Shown: positions 25,711-37,553, counted from the stretch's first letter. The stretch is DNA of 64,000 nucleotides from Calonectria ilicicola (GCA_020809705.1 CP085831.1:434001-498000); one strand, 5' to 3'. Notes: generated from the letters alone by a model not told the origin. Translations and numbers: made by a program.

Positions 25711-26660
25711 TCATGGGGCGATCCATTTCGGAGCAGAGCTCCAGGCCATTTGATTGGACGGCTGCCAACCCTCCCGAGCGTCACCGTGTGGAAAATACCG
25801 GGGACTCATCGACCCAGAGGTAGCTTGGGCGGCCAAAACAATGCGATCACCAAGCCGACGGTAGAAAACCACATTGGGAACGAGGCCGTTCATATTTGAT
25901 TTGCTCTGCGTATTTCAAAATATTTGTGTGTGAAAATATTAATCTGATTAGTCGACAAGTCAAGCCTGATGATTCTCCTGCTCTACGAGAGGAATTGTAG
26001 ACAGGCGGACAGTGCGTCTTGGGGATATGGGGTGCAACAGCTTTACCAAAGTAGGGAGTTTTACCCGGCTCCCTAAAAGTGGAGAGAGAAACTAGCGTCA
26101 ATCTGTGCTGAGCAGTGGCTAGATGCTCAACGCGCAGAAAATAGGCAATCATTCTTCGACAACCATGGGAAACGAGTGAGACATGAGTTGTATTTGACCT
26201 CGCGGGACTAGTCTCACAGGGGGCATTTTTAGTGCGGGGAAAGGTTCCTACGAAGACTGGTGCAACTGACTCGCGAACCCGAAATTTGTCAGATATCAAC
26301 CAAAATGGCCAAGTACAGTGTAGTTTAAGTTACTTTCCGTATAATTTCCGGCAAATCTTCATGCAGGCCGTTGTGAATTTGACAATTCCATACTAGTTTC
26401 ATTTGAGCTATTAACTTTAGCTCCTCACTAGTACAGTATTATTTCAGCACTGGTAATATTTGCTTGTCGTGTAGTATTCATGGGCTTTATCAACGCATAG
26501 ATATCTAATTCTACCGATTAGTTCCAGGATATTAATATTTTGAGGATATTGCTTTGTAGCTGTGGGCCATAATTGGGCATTCTGTGTTCATCTGTTCAAA
26601 ATAGACTTCAAGGCACATGTAATCGTCTCTTGTGGATGATAGATGACTTATGTTAAGCTT
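25711..26660. other. Intergenic
   Basis: No gene is evident. It contains the 60-codon frame upstream of the RGS-like gene (25893-25711, minus) and a 150-codon minus frame (26299-25847) with no recognisable motif, which was not called. Confidence 0.4.
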
Positions 26661-26662
26661 TG

Positions 26663-26863
26663 CATGCCATCCGGATGGCCAAATCTGGCATCACGCCGAT
26701 TACTGTCCAGGGCAGCAATGGTGAGGCAGCTCACCCATCCCATGAGGAAGGAAACATCATTACACCCACCATTCCCGATTCCCTAGATAGTATCGGGCTT
26801 CATCAGATGCCCATCATCGTGGGATGCGTGGCGCAGTCTCTCCAAGAGGCGGTGCGATTGTGC
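26663..26863 (+). pseudogene. DHDPS/DapA-family aldolase fragment
   Basis: A 67-codon plus frame matches the N-terminal part of fungal dihydrodipicolinate synthase-like aldolases: MAKSGITPITVQGSNGEAAH, an SHEE string, and PIIVGCVAQSLQEAV. The family is normally about 300-330 residues; nothing recognisable continues the barrel on either side, the frame has no ATG at the expected place, and it ends in TAG. It is an isolated gene fragment. The VQGSNGE loop holds the family's conserved substrate-binding residues. Confidence 0.65.
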
Positions 26864-26866
26864 TAG

Positions 26867-27157
26867 CTAAAGGAGTCCAAGGACGAATATACCCTCGGGC
26901 CCAATTGACTATAGGGTAGGTATGAATAATTACGGGGCTCGGCAACATTGCACATGTTGTTTTAATGCCAACCAAAACAATGGTAGGGGTTAACTAGAAA
27001 ATCTGTATGATGGTATCTGAATCTATTCATCTGTCAGTTCTCCTGATGTCTAGAGATGGATGAATTATGTCATCTTCAACACAGGTATGAATCATCATCG
27101 CTTAAACTGATACAGAGATTAAATTGCCTTACATATTTATTCCATTTATTTAATTCA
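26867..27157. other. Intergenic
   Basis: AT-leaning DNA downstream of the HET gene; no gene seen. Confidence 0.5.
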
Positions 27158-28951
27158 TTAGTCCTGAATTAAAGGAATCTTTATTCGACACGCGGGAGGA
27201 GAGTTTCCAACCATCTTTGCCTTGAGATGACTCAAAATCTTGGATCCAGTACCTCGCTCAGCAGCATCATCCCACACAGACATCAAACTACCTCTCCACT
27301 GTACCATCTCTTCATTAGAAGTCTCCGCAAACTCTACCGCGACCATGATTTTTGAGTCACCAGTGACCCTGCAAACCTTTGCTCCACAGGGAATGCCCAA
27401 ATCGCCAATTGCGATTTCATACTCTGACTGGACTCCAACAGCCTTTCTCCCAACCCGCTGCTTTTTCTCTGGCTTACTCCATAGCACAAGAGCAAAGTTG
27501 TCTTGCACTGCATCAATTTGTTGCTTCAAGCCCCAAGAGGTCTGGATGGCAAATTCCAAAATCGATGTATCCACTCCCGATCGGCTAGATCGAAATAACT
27601 CTGCGTTCTCGAGTGAGTAGAGTTGCCATACTATCTCTGCAGATGTTGCTGTTGAATCCAGTGCAAAAGCCTCCCGGAGTTCGCCCAGACATGGTTTCTG
27701 AACCAACGGAGTAACAATCTCTCGGGCGAGCTTCTCCAACAATCGAGGCAGACACTGCATGTATAGCTCCTCTTCGGCGAATACGAGGCCATTCTCTTTG
27801 ACGTGTTCCGTGGTTTTCTGCAGGAATTCGGATATAGGGATGATTCGATTTGTGACACCAACAACAGACACATTGAACTCAATTGAATCCGATGTGACTT
27901 TAGGTTTGGCATAGAAACTACCATTCTAGTCGAGGACATGATCAAAGTACTCAGAAATTGCATCCTGCTTGAGACGCAGACCTCTCATTTGCAGAGGTCC
28001 TACAACCGGACGTATCGCATACAACCATGACATTTGTCCTCGACGAGTGAGTTCCATGATGATTGCTTGAAGGGCTTCATCAGTCGTATGCGATTGGTTA
28101 TACTCCAAGCCTTTCAAGCGAAGGATGCCACAGAGAGCATAGTACTTGTCCGCCTTGACCGTTGCGTCCAAGGGATGGGCCATCTGAAGCAAGTTGGCAA
28201 TTGAGAGAGTGTATGCAAAGTAACGACGACGGAGATAATACAAGCGTTGACACCAGTTCACGAACTCCTTCAACCACACCAGATCAGTATGGCGACGATA
28301 CAATACACCGGCGAGAGTGCCGCAGTCAAATAGTTTAAGTTGGCTGTCATCGCCGCTCAGTATGTATTCCTCAGACAACAAAATCTCTTGAAAGATCCAA
28401 GCTCGCCTTCTCCAAGTGCCCTGCCACAGCTGACTCATTATATTAATCAGCCTTGGTTCATCTACAGAGGTCCAGTCGTATATCGAGCTGCAACTCTGGG
28501 TCAAGAGACAAACATGATCGTCGTGATCTACATGGCATCCTATCAGCTTTTCGGCATTCACCAATGGGCCAAGATCGATTCCCCTCAAGAGTAGCACTGT
28601 ACAACGAGCTTCGGAATATATTTCATCCATGCGCGGGATCCAGTACGCTTGATCTTCCTTGGAATCTTGGTCAATGCATTTGGAGTCTAGCCAACAATTT
28701 CTGCGGTGGCCCGTCATGATCTTCATAAAGGTGCTAGCAGACGCCCCGACAAGCTGCAAGAGCCTAGACCTTAGTGATTGCCAGTCAGGAATGGCGTCCG
28801 ATGGATTTGTTTTCCATTCGCTCCAGACGTAGGATATCGCAACGTGTTGTGCCCGCCCCAGCTTGTGAGAATAGAGCTCCGTTTCAGGGTCGATCATCGA
28901 GAATCCGGATCGTCCATGATTTAATGTGCCTTTCGGCAGATGCTTCGACAT
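27158..28951 (-). pseudogene. HET-domain (heterokaryon incompatibility) gene split by one in-frame stop
   Basis: From the ATG at 28951 a frame of 341 codons carries the HET domain: HVAISYVWSEW, then CWLDSKCIDQ and RMDEIYSEARCTVLLLRG, and WRRRAWIFQEILLS, the usual blocks of this family. It stops at TAG (27926-27928). The same frame then stays open for a further 255 codons to 27158 and reads like protein (strings NGSFYAKPK and WGLKQQIDAVQDNFALVLW). No intron fits across the stop; the only possible one would be about 25 nt. A CAG or similar sense codon was probably lost. HET proteins trigger cell death on fusion of unlike strains, so inactivation could be tolerated or selected. The N-terminal part alone might still be made. 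Confidence 0.75.
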
Positions 28952-29503
28952 GACTGGAAGTATCCGGCGCAGAACTGGGATTATTTTAACTCGCGAGGGC
29001 GCTATATGGAAGTGAGATGTGAGGCAAAAACCGCAAATGGGGGATCAATCTGCTGACACTTCGAGTTGACTAAGCTTGGTGCCCTGTGCCCCGCTAACTG
29101 ATGTCCTCAATTCAGCGCTCTCGACTGTTCCAATTGTAAACTTCATCCAGCCCTTCACTCGTGGAATAGCGCTGCCTAGGTGAGCTCGATAGACATTAAT
29201 GGTATGCATGGCAGGATAAACACACCTAGTCATGATATATTACTTAATATTTATCGCAGGTAGTTTATATCAACTATGCCAACCGAATTTAAATGTGGAA
29301 ATGGACTCTTAGTAACGTCGATCGCAATCCGAAGATTTTATCTGTTGCAAGCTAAAAACTAGGCGTGAACATTATATTTTACATTGATTATCATCGTTGG
29401 TTTAGAAATGCCATAATGCAATCATACCAAAATCTATTTACAGAGTTTAATTATAAGACAGTAATCTTCTAACTAGCGGTGGTTGTTAAAATTGGCTACA
29501 AAA
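28952..29503. other. Intergenic, upstream of HET and downstream of the Cys-rich gene
   Basis: It holds the presumed HET promoter. A 62-codon minus frame at 29045-29233 has no motif and is not called. Confidence 0.45.
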
Positions 29504-31249
29504 CTAATAGAAGCCAGACTTGACACAAGTCCTGGACTTGGTGTCATAGTTCTTGCCCGTAGGGCACCCGCAAGTCTTGGTCGTTGAATTATATGTCAGA
29601 CCAGGCTTGTTGCAGACACAAGATGAACCCTTATAAGCAGCGTCCTTGCCGCAGTCAACACAGCACTTGCCATTGATCCATGCCTTGCCCTTGGGGCAGG
29701 CGCATGTTCGAGAGGATGTGCTGTAAACCATTCCCGTGTTCTTGCAAACACAAGATTTAGATTTGACATCGTAGGTAGAGCCCTGGCCACAGTTATAAGT
29801 GCACTTGCCGTAAACTAAGCTCATCCCAGTAGGGCAAGAGCAAGTCTTGGACTTGGGGTTATACAATTGGTCCTTGTTCTTGCAAACGCAGTTGAGACCG
29901 GTCGGTGTAGCGTCCCTGCCACAGTCGACAGCACACTTGCCAGAGATGTAAGTCTGGCCGTTGGGGCAAGCGCAACTCTTGGACTTGGCGTCATATGTCA
30001 TGCCCTTTTTGTTGCAAATACAAGTCTTAGACTTGGAATCATAGGTAGAGTCGTTACCACAGATGGCCTCGCACTTGTTAGACTTGTTCAATGTCTGGTC
30101 AGCACGACAAGCACACGTCTTGGACTTGGCATCGTAGATCTGATTCTTGTTATTGCACACACAAGTATTGCCATTAAGAACGGCATCGCTGCCGCAGATG
30201 GCTTCGCACTTGTCCTTGTTCAGTGTTTGGCCAGCTGGACAGTTACAGGTCTTGGATTTCGCGTCATAGATCTGTCCCGGGCTGTTGCAAACACAGGTTG
30301 CTTTGTCAGAGTCGTAAGTGGCATCATTACCGCAGGTAGGAACGCATTTGTTAGTATTCCACACTTGGTTAGAAGGGCAAGTGCAGGTCAAATCCTTGGG
30401 ATTAAAGATCTTGCCTTGGTCGTTGCACACACACTCACCGTCCTTGAGCTGTGTGTTTTCTGGACAAGACCGGCACTGAGTGTCCACAAAGAGTTCGCCG
30501 CTAGGACAGGCACAAGTTTTAGATTTAGTGTCATAGATCATGCCAGTCTTATCGCATACACAGCTGTGGGAGGCTTCAACATAGGTAGACCCATCGCCAC
30601 ATGTGCCGCAACTTTTGCCAGCCAATTTGCTAATCAAGAACTGACCATCAGGGCAAGAACAGGTCCTGGAGACCCTATCGTAGATCTCGCCGTCGTTGTT
30701 ACACACGCATTCGCTGCCAATCAGGTCCGAACCCTCGCCGCAGGGGGTGGTGCATTTGTTGTCGATAAACACTTGATCATCAGGGCAAGCACAGGTTTGG
30801 GATACGGGGTCAAAGACCTTGCCGTCATCCTTGCAAACACAAGTATTACTCTGAGCGCTGGCATCCTGACCGCAAGATACACAAGCATTATTAAAAACAG
30901 CCTGATTGGAAGTGCAACCGCATTCTTTATTCTTCGGATAATATATCGCGCCCTTTACAATACAGACGCAAGCCTTCGACTTGGGGTCGTATGAAGCGCT
31001 CGTTCCACAGGGATTGATAATGACGCACGCGTCTGTGGATCCGTCCAACACCTGGCCAGTCGGGCAATCGCACTCTAGGGTGATTGGGTCCATAACGAAG
31101 CCAGCGTGGTAGCACACGCATTCATTGCCCACAACATGGGCGTCGACGCCGCAAATAGGTGTGGGATTGAAATCGGTATTCTGGGCCTGAGCGATGGTGG
31201 CGACGCTGAATGTCAGCCCTGCATTTAGAAGGAAATCTTTTAACCTCAT
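29504..31249 (-). CDS. Secreted protein of 12 tandem six-cysteine repeats
   Basis: One intronless frame of 581 residues. A signal peptide is evident (hydrophobic residues 8-20, AQAQ at the cleavage region). From residue 33 to the end there are 12 tandem modules of about 40-48 residues. Each has the pattern CG-D-A, then CVC, a Gly, YD-KSKTC or similar, C-CP-G, and KC, giving about six Cys per module. The inner modules (7-12) are most alike at the DNA level. Spacing does not match EGF, Kazal or CFEM domains, and I do not recognise a named family. There is no obvious GPI signal or transmembrane helix; the protein ends SGFY. Likely an extracellular or wall-associated, disulphide-rich protein. Repeats this similar can change number by unequal exchange. 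Confidence 0.8.
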   Translation of the reverse strand: MRLKDFLLNAGLTFSVATIAQAQNTDFNPTPICGVDAHVVGNECVCYHAGFVMDPITLECDCPTGQVLDGSTDACVIINPCGTSASYDPKSKACVCIVKGAIYYPKNKECGCTSNQAVFNNACVSCGQDASAQSNTCVCKDDGKVFDPVSQTCACPDDQVFIDNKCTTPCGEGSDLIGSECVCNNDGEIYDRVSRTCSCPDGQFLISKLAGKSCGTCGDGSTYVEASHSCVCDKTGMIYDTKSKTCACPSGELFVDTQCRSCPENTQLKDGECVCNDQGKIFNPKDLTCTCPSNQVWNTNKCVPTCGNDATYDSDKATCVCNSPGQIYDAKSKTCNCPAGQTLNKDKCEAICGSDAVLNGNTCVCNNKNQIYDAKSKTCACRADQTLNKSNKCEAICGNDSTYDSKSKTCICNKKGMTYDAKSKSCACPNGQTYISGKCAVDCGRDATPTGLNCVCKNKDQLYNPKSKTCSCPTGMSLVYGKCTYNCGQGSTYDVKSKSCVCKNTGMVYSTSSRTCACPKGKAWINGKCCVDCGKDAAYKGSSCVCNKPGLTYNSTTKTCGCPTGKNYDTKSRTCVKSGFY

Positions 31250-32971
31250 GATGGGCGGCCGTAATAACGACGAACAAAAAGATGTCGTATAAGCAGCGGA
31301 TAAGAAGATATTGGGGAAATAATTCTAGTCTGTGGGGAAGCTGTTACTGGGGCTCTATATTCGCAAGCTAATTTAACAACCTGCTTAGACATTGGAACAT
31401 GCAAAATGCCAAGATCAATAGTCTGTCCGATGTTGCCACCGACAGTGAAGTTTTGATTCAGAAGCCAGCCTCAGCATCCACTTCTATCTTTGCATCATGC
31501 CGATTGGATGGCTCATTTGATCTAGACTACTCTTCTGTTAAAAACAGGTTCCAAGTGGGTATCGACAACCGAGTTTTTCTTTTCACAAGGGGCAAGGAAA
31601 GATCATGCTTAATTGCAGGCTCGGATCCCAAGACAAGTCATCTTTCACTACGCCAGAAAAAGCAATCTTTATATTACCGAGTGCGCAACCGCCCAATCAA
31701 CGCAGTGCCAAGAAAGACTAGTTAGGCACCTTTCGGAACATCGGGTGCCTCATGGGCGAGACACGGACTTTGCCAACGCAGGGGTAGTGGGCAGCTGAGG
31801 CATGCCGCCCACTAATAGCTTGCGGCGTGGCGCTTGTGGCTGCGCTATGTGTTCTAGAACTGAATGCGTGGTATAATTGTATACATTATGTGCATGGCAT
31901 AGCACAATTTGTCCGTTGTATTGCTGAGTATATCTTTGAGACTTTGTTTTTATTGGATCAGCTACGGAACGGACTGGCATAACTTGTGGCATCCACCCAA
32001 CACATGGCCTCCAGCTTAATATGCTCGTTAGCGTTTATTGGTGCTTGGCATGATGCGATAGACAATTCTTTTTGCATTTTGCAATCCGTTTTCTCTGATA
32101 TGATGTATTATTTCGATTTAGATTCTTATATATCCCCATAGTGGCACTGAAAATGCTCTCAGATAAACTTGTTTGTGGAAAGTAGTTGGAGAGTAAGTAG
32201 ATGAGTTTGAGTAATTCACTCAAGTCAAATATAAATACTTTCTTGTGCTCACTTTTCTTTTTTTGCAATTTAATTATAGACATTTTCATTTGATTAAAAT
32301 TTAGATAATGTGAGTCTCAGTCAAGATTTAAAGGTAGGGAGGGAGTAGCCATTTCAATCCACTTCATCCTCAAGGCTGCTGTCTCAATTGGTGTGCGGCC
32401 CGTTTTGTCCTCGCTTCAACGCGCTCCACTACTCAAATTCGCGTCTTTATCCTCAGCCTCATCCTCGGATGGAATATTCACAAACCGACTTCCCGGAGTA
32501 CCTACTATTCCATCGCCGACATGCTCGAATCGGCCATCGGGGTCTATTCTTGCCGATGCATTCGAGTCCGAGCGACAAGTGGTTTCCACAAGCCGCGACC
32601 TGATTGGCAAAGAGCCAAGCACGGCCGATTCGGGACCGAGGCGCTTCCATTTTCCGACAAGATTTGTTCAGCAGGCCGTGATAGCGCCATGGCTAGCGCC
32701 AAATGTGTGGCGGGGGACTATACTGCGCCCCAGGATCGATCAACGGGCCGCGTAAGTTAATCATGATGAATCAAAGTTGCGGCCATCTACCAGGATAGTC
32801 CATTTTGTATCAATAGCTAGTCATTGACGTAATTCGAGCAAACCAAAGCATGACGCGAAAACATGAAGTTGTATAAGTATGGTGACCAAGTTCAAGTGGA
32901 CATCATCAGCCAACCCAACAAACTGGAAGAATTACACACAGTAAATCTTGATTGCATTTGGAAAATACAAC
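31250..32971. other. Intergenic region between divergent genes
   Basis: About 1.7 kb between the Cys-rich gene (minus) and the amidohydrolase (plus). Frames at 31399-31725 and 32393-32755 are short and without motifs. AT-rich patches lie near 32080-32300. Confidence 0.5.
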
Positions 32972-34259
32972 ATGATGCACAAAATTCTATCCTTTGCCTT
33001 CGCAACCCTGGCACTCTTTGGGACAGTGACAGCCTGCCCTTTGCATCATTCTGCTGAACAACATGCTGTCATGAACAATGCCAGGCGGTCAACTGCAACC
33101 AAATCCGTCCGGACTGCGATCATAGGTGTCAATGTTTTCAATGGCAAAACTTTTGATGCCTCGAAAACAATTTGCCTTGATGATGGTTATATTGCCAATG
33201 CATCCCAGTGCGCTCGGGCACACGCCATCGTGAACGGGACTGGCAAGTTCCTCATTCCTGGGTTGATTGACAACCATCTTCACCTCACCGACGTCCAATC
33301 CCTTGAAGATTTTACATCATATGGCTGCACCACAGCCATGCACATGAATTGTCAAAACTTTACACAGTGCAAGATCATGGCAGACCAGCCAGGCTTAGCT
33401 TCTTTCTTCTATGCCGGGCAATCCGCTGTGGGGAATGGCAGTGCACACGAGCGGCACGCCCCTACACGTCCCAAGAATACGCTCATTTATCCTGACACGG
33501 ACATTGATGAGTGGACGGAGTGGCAGTTCAGTAACGGCAGTAACTATCTCAAAATTACAGCCGAGGTTAATGGCCCTTCCACAGAGCAACAAGTGCAAAT
33601 GGTCAATATTACACATTCTCAGTACCACAAGCAGACCATGACCCATGCCTCAGAAGTTGGGGCATACCATCAGGCAGTAGTGGCTGTGACAGATGGAATT
33701 CAGCATGTTCCAGACGACGGGATCCTGGACTCTGCCATAATCCAAAAAAATTGTCGACCAAGGTCAATTTGTTACGCCGACACTCAATGTCTTTGAGTAT
33801 GCCTATCGAAGCCCGCCCCTCCAACAGTATTTTGAGGTTCAGCCTGGTAGCAACCGCACTCTTAATCACGCGGAGACAAATGCTCGGCTGCTCTACAAGG
33901 CAGGCGTACCCCTTGTGGCCGGCACCGACTCGATTGGCTCAATGGTCCAGAACGGAACAATCGTTAGCGTCCCATTCGGGGTCACTCTGCACTTTGAACT
34001 AGAAAACCTTGTCAACATTGTGGGAATGTCTCCTGCTGAAGCCATCAATGCTGCGACTCGTGAGGCTGCAAAGTGGCATCGGCTTCACGACAGAGGTTCT
34101 ATAGAATTGGGCAAGCGTGCTGATTTGGTAATGCTCAACTCTAATCCACTCATGAACATTACAAATTCTCGAGACATTGCAAAGATTTGGGTTTCTGGAG
34201 TCGAAGTCCCGGTATATGCAAAGAACATTACCGTTCAAAATCCAGGGAATCTGCCCTAG
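32972..34259 (+). pseudogene. Secreted amidohydrolase with a one-base frameshift
   Basis: The ATG at 32972 opens a frame with a signal peptide (FAFATLALFGTVTA, then Cys). Metal-dependent amidohydrolase landmarks follow in order: IPGLIDNHLHL (the HxH pair), NYLKITAE (candidate bridging Lys), MTHASE (His), DGIQHVPDD (His). After seven A's at 33744-33750 this frame runs into a stop at 33794. The neighbouring frame picks up immediately with the rest of the enzyme, including PLVAGTDS (catalytic Asp) and the typical C-terminal LGKRADLVML. Removing one A would give 428 codons in one frame, the usual family size. No intron explains the change. It is a real frameshift, an assembly error, or slippage on A7. 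Substrate unknown; metal-dependent C-N bond hydrolysis is the family activity. Confidence 0.8.
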
Positions 34260-34528
34260 AACATATCACAGAAGCATGATGGAAGAGAGTTGAGATATTG
34301 AATGACATTACTTGGGGTTCGACGTTATGCATGATGCCAGAAGTTCATTTCATTTCTTCTCAATTTTATACGACAGACTTGCTTATCGAGTGTAGATAAA
34401 TCAGAAGTAAAGCTATGTAGAATTTATCCAATAGTATATACTTACAATGATGATACTCCCCCCACAAAAGCTATTCATTAATGGTCCACTCGCACATTTT
34501 CTCCTGCCACGTCGATACCATTCATCTC
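34260..34528. other. Short intergenic gap between convergent genes
   Basis: It contains the 3' flanks of the amidohydrolase and of the Thr-rich secreted gene; no gene. Confidence 0.5.
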
Positions 34529-36122
34529 TTAAGGATCTACCTGCTGAGTCTGTTGCGAAGGATCTACGCACTCAAACGCGACATGTTGAAGCCCATCAGA
34601 TTCCCAAAATTGACTCGTAGGGTCAGCCCACAGCACCATGCCGAAGCCAAGGGCGAACAAATTTTTCCCTGATGAAGTTGGCAAGCAGTTTAGCATTTTG
34701 TTTTCATCGAGACTGCATTGAAGATAGTCAAAGGCATCCATGGGCGTGTCCTTTAGATAAATATTCATTTCGGACGCTTGTGGGACTTGGGCGTATTCGT
34801 TTCCTTGTTTGAGATAGTTGGTACCGGGTTCAATCGTGAAAACCAAGGCCGATGATGCTGACCCATATGAGAGGCCGTCGATGGAATCTTCAGCGGAAAG
34901 GTTGATGACAGCCTTGGATAAATAATTATTAGAACTGTCCTTGAATAAACAACTGGGCGCGGCAGTGACCGTTGCAGTAACGGAGGCTGTTGTAGTGGTT
35001 GTGGTTGTTGCAACAGTGATTGCCTTGGGTTCCATTACTGTGCTTGTGGAGCTCTCTGTAGAGGTTACGTAAATTACTGAGGTGTGCCGAATAAGCTTAG
35101 TCTGGGTAACATCGACAGTATGTGTGTGTTGGTTTGTATTTGCTGCAATAGTCTTGGTAACTCTGGCCGTGCTGGTTGGCGTCACTGTGATGGTCTTTGT
35201 GATGTTCCTATCAAAAGGGAGTCGTTAGCATAAGCGTAATGATAACTAATAATGAGCGTACATAGGATACTTACTTCTTAATAGTGGACACTGGCAAAGT
35301 AGTCACTACAGGGCGCACCTCAAGCTGCTTGCACGCCGAAGCATAGGCAACGCCCCCACAAACGGATGCATATCCCGGGATATGGCTAGGTTTAACCACC
35401 CCAGGTTGGCATTTATCTCCGTATCCTCTCTCCCTAAGGATTGCACTCGTGAAAGGTTGGACAGTGACTGTATCAACAGTGACAGAGGCTGTAGATGTAA
35501 TGATTGCCTATTTGAAAGAGCATTGTGTTCTAAAAGGGTAATTAGATGTAGGAGACTTACGGTGATAGGGTAAGTTGATGTTATGGTATCTGTCTTGACT
35601 ACCTTGGTGATCTTGGTGGCACTTGTCTTAGTAATAGTGGGGAATTTGGTTAGAATGTGTGAAATTGTAACTGTCATATTATTTCCGGATTTATTAGGCT
35701 TCGTAACCGTCACGCACAATGTCGTGGTTATCGCCTTTGCGGACTTTGTGCTAGTGTAAGTGCTTGTCTCGGTTCTGTGTCTTATTAGGCCTCTATTTAC
35801 TTATTCTTAAATTAGAAACTTACATAGTGCAAGGAGTTATAGTTATTCTAAGAAATGATTACTATTTAGAAATGTTAGTTTTAGTAATTCTTGGTAGTAA
35901 ATGGGAAATGCCAGGACCAACCGCGCAGTCCTTTTTCACACCTATAATACCCTGTGGATATGTTGATTGAACCTAAATTATTAGCCAAAGTACCCCCATG
36001 ATCTCTCATTCATCATAAATACTTACAGCTTTTAGGCAACTATCTTCAGGATAATATGAGCCAGGGGCTGCCGAGGTGGCTGCAATCAGAGCAGCCCATG
36101 CCGCCAAATTCGGGATTCTCAT
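34529..36122 (-). CDS. Secreted Thr/Val-rich cell-surface protein
   Basis: Exons supported by splice signals: 36122-36027 (signal peptide, MRIPNLAAWAALIAATSAAP), 35847-35824 (24 nt), 35774-35561, 35507-35275, 35207-34529. Phases agree from the 24-nt exon onward. An exon near 35970-35900 (YPQGIIGVKKDCAVGPG) is likely, but no donor of the right phase links it to the 24-nt exon, so this part is unresolved. The middle is rich in Thr, Val and Ile (runs such as TKTSATKITKVVKTDTITST) and likely O-mannosylated. Between lies a Cys-containing segment (CQPGVVKPSHIPGYASVCGG). The C-terminal about 140 residues form a globular-looking domain with three Cys. No clear GPI signal. Probably a wall or adhesin-like protein. 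Confidence 0.6.
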
Positions 36123-37553
36123 ATTGGATTTCGATTAGATGAAGGTCATGGAACAAGGTTCAACTCACAACAGTAGGAGAGAAGAGAAGTCGAGTGGTGT
36201 ATTTATTTTGTAGTGCAGTGGCCTCATCATATTTATTTGGATGAGTAAGGGGCGGACTGAGAAACGTGGTGTTGTCGTTTACCGGAGCCTCAACAGCCCC
36301 AGCTGCCAGTGCTTCCTCATTCTCAAATTTCTTAACTCCGATTTCAGAGAAATCTAAAAGGTTCAGAACTGTGCAGCTTATTTCAGATTAATATGATGTA
36401 GACGCTAGTGTGCTGACTATGACAAGGGGAACAGCTATACAACGAGACGGTGCTTTTTTCTCTTCTTTTTCGAATTCAGCCTCCGCGGAGTGGTACTCAC
36501 CACCCGCCACTGAGACTCATATTATTGGTCTTGATGGGGTTGGGTCTCATTAGGCGCCCTTACTCAGTGAGGCCGCCACATGGCTGACACTAAAACGGAC
36601 ATTATCAGATTCAGCAACCCGGAGCTAAAATTAAATGACTAGAAATAGGAAAAGTGCGTCTATCTCCTTTTCTTTTTAGTAAATATTTGGTCGTTTTGGG
36701 TGAATGAAGGTTGAGAGTCTCGACCATGATCTAGCCCTGCATCGGGAATGGTCCAAGCCGATTGTGGGCCACCACCCGGCATTTTATCCGAGAGTACTTT
36801 TCTTCCTGAAGCCACTCCGGCCTAAGTAAAAAGCCACTGTCTCAATCCTTCAGTTAATCTTCATTGCAAGACGAATTTCGGCGCAATGGTCAGTGTAGAA
36901 AAAGAGCTGCCGCTATCAAGACCAAGAGAGGAGATTTTGGATTTCGCTGGCATCATTTCAGCCATTGAAACAGCTCCACATATGTGTCTCGACTTAGGAA
37001 TTTCGGCTTACTGGTTGATGCAATATGAATTGATCAAAAGAACTCCGTTCGGGGGTGCTCTTGAATAAAAAATACCCATCACACTTTTGAGAAATGGTGA
37101 AGAACGATGAGTTTCCTCGATGAGAAGGCAGACAATAGCGTTATAGCGATCAATCTATTAAAACCTGACGTGTACAATATCATCAATGAGATTGAATTGG
37201 GAAAATCGAGAAACCCAGTAACTAACAGTTAAGGTCGTTCGTATATGTTCCCAACACTCAAGTATATTGCGACGAGAAGTTTTATTATTCATTCTACATC
37301 TGAAGAGTTTCTTTCCAGAAAAGTCTTTTCTTAGGTGGCATTTATCGCACGTATTATTCCTCACATATAACCACAGTCAATCACAGGAAGTTTAATGGTA
37401 TTCTGAGTAAATGTTACAAGCATAGAACGTTGCACGGGGTAGACTTGGCGATTTGCTTTGATTGTCTAGAACCTTTCTTATCCTATGAACTGAAGCTATG
37501 TCTGAGATTTGCCAACAATTGACCACTATAATAAACCAACCGCGCACGGGTTT
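36123..37553. other. Intergenic
   Basis: It includes the promoter of the Thr-rich gene and the 3' flank of the C2H2 gene. A 60-codon plus frame at 36886-37068 and a 68-codon minus frame at 37364-37158 have no motif and are not called. Confidence 0.5.

Noticed and set aside
29867..30994. 375-codon plus-strand open frame
   Set aside because: It is exactly antisense to the repeated Cys-rich gene; the repeated codon pattern on the minus strand keeps the opposite frame open. Its Val/Ala/Leu-rich product has no start context or domain.
36886..37068. 60-codon plus frame with ATG
   Set aside because: Short, no splice continuation and no recognisable motif; length is within chance.
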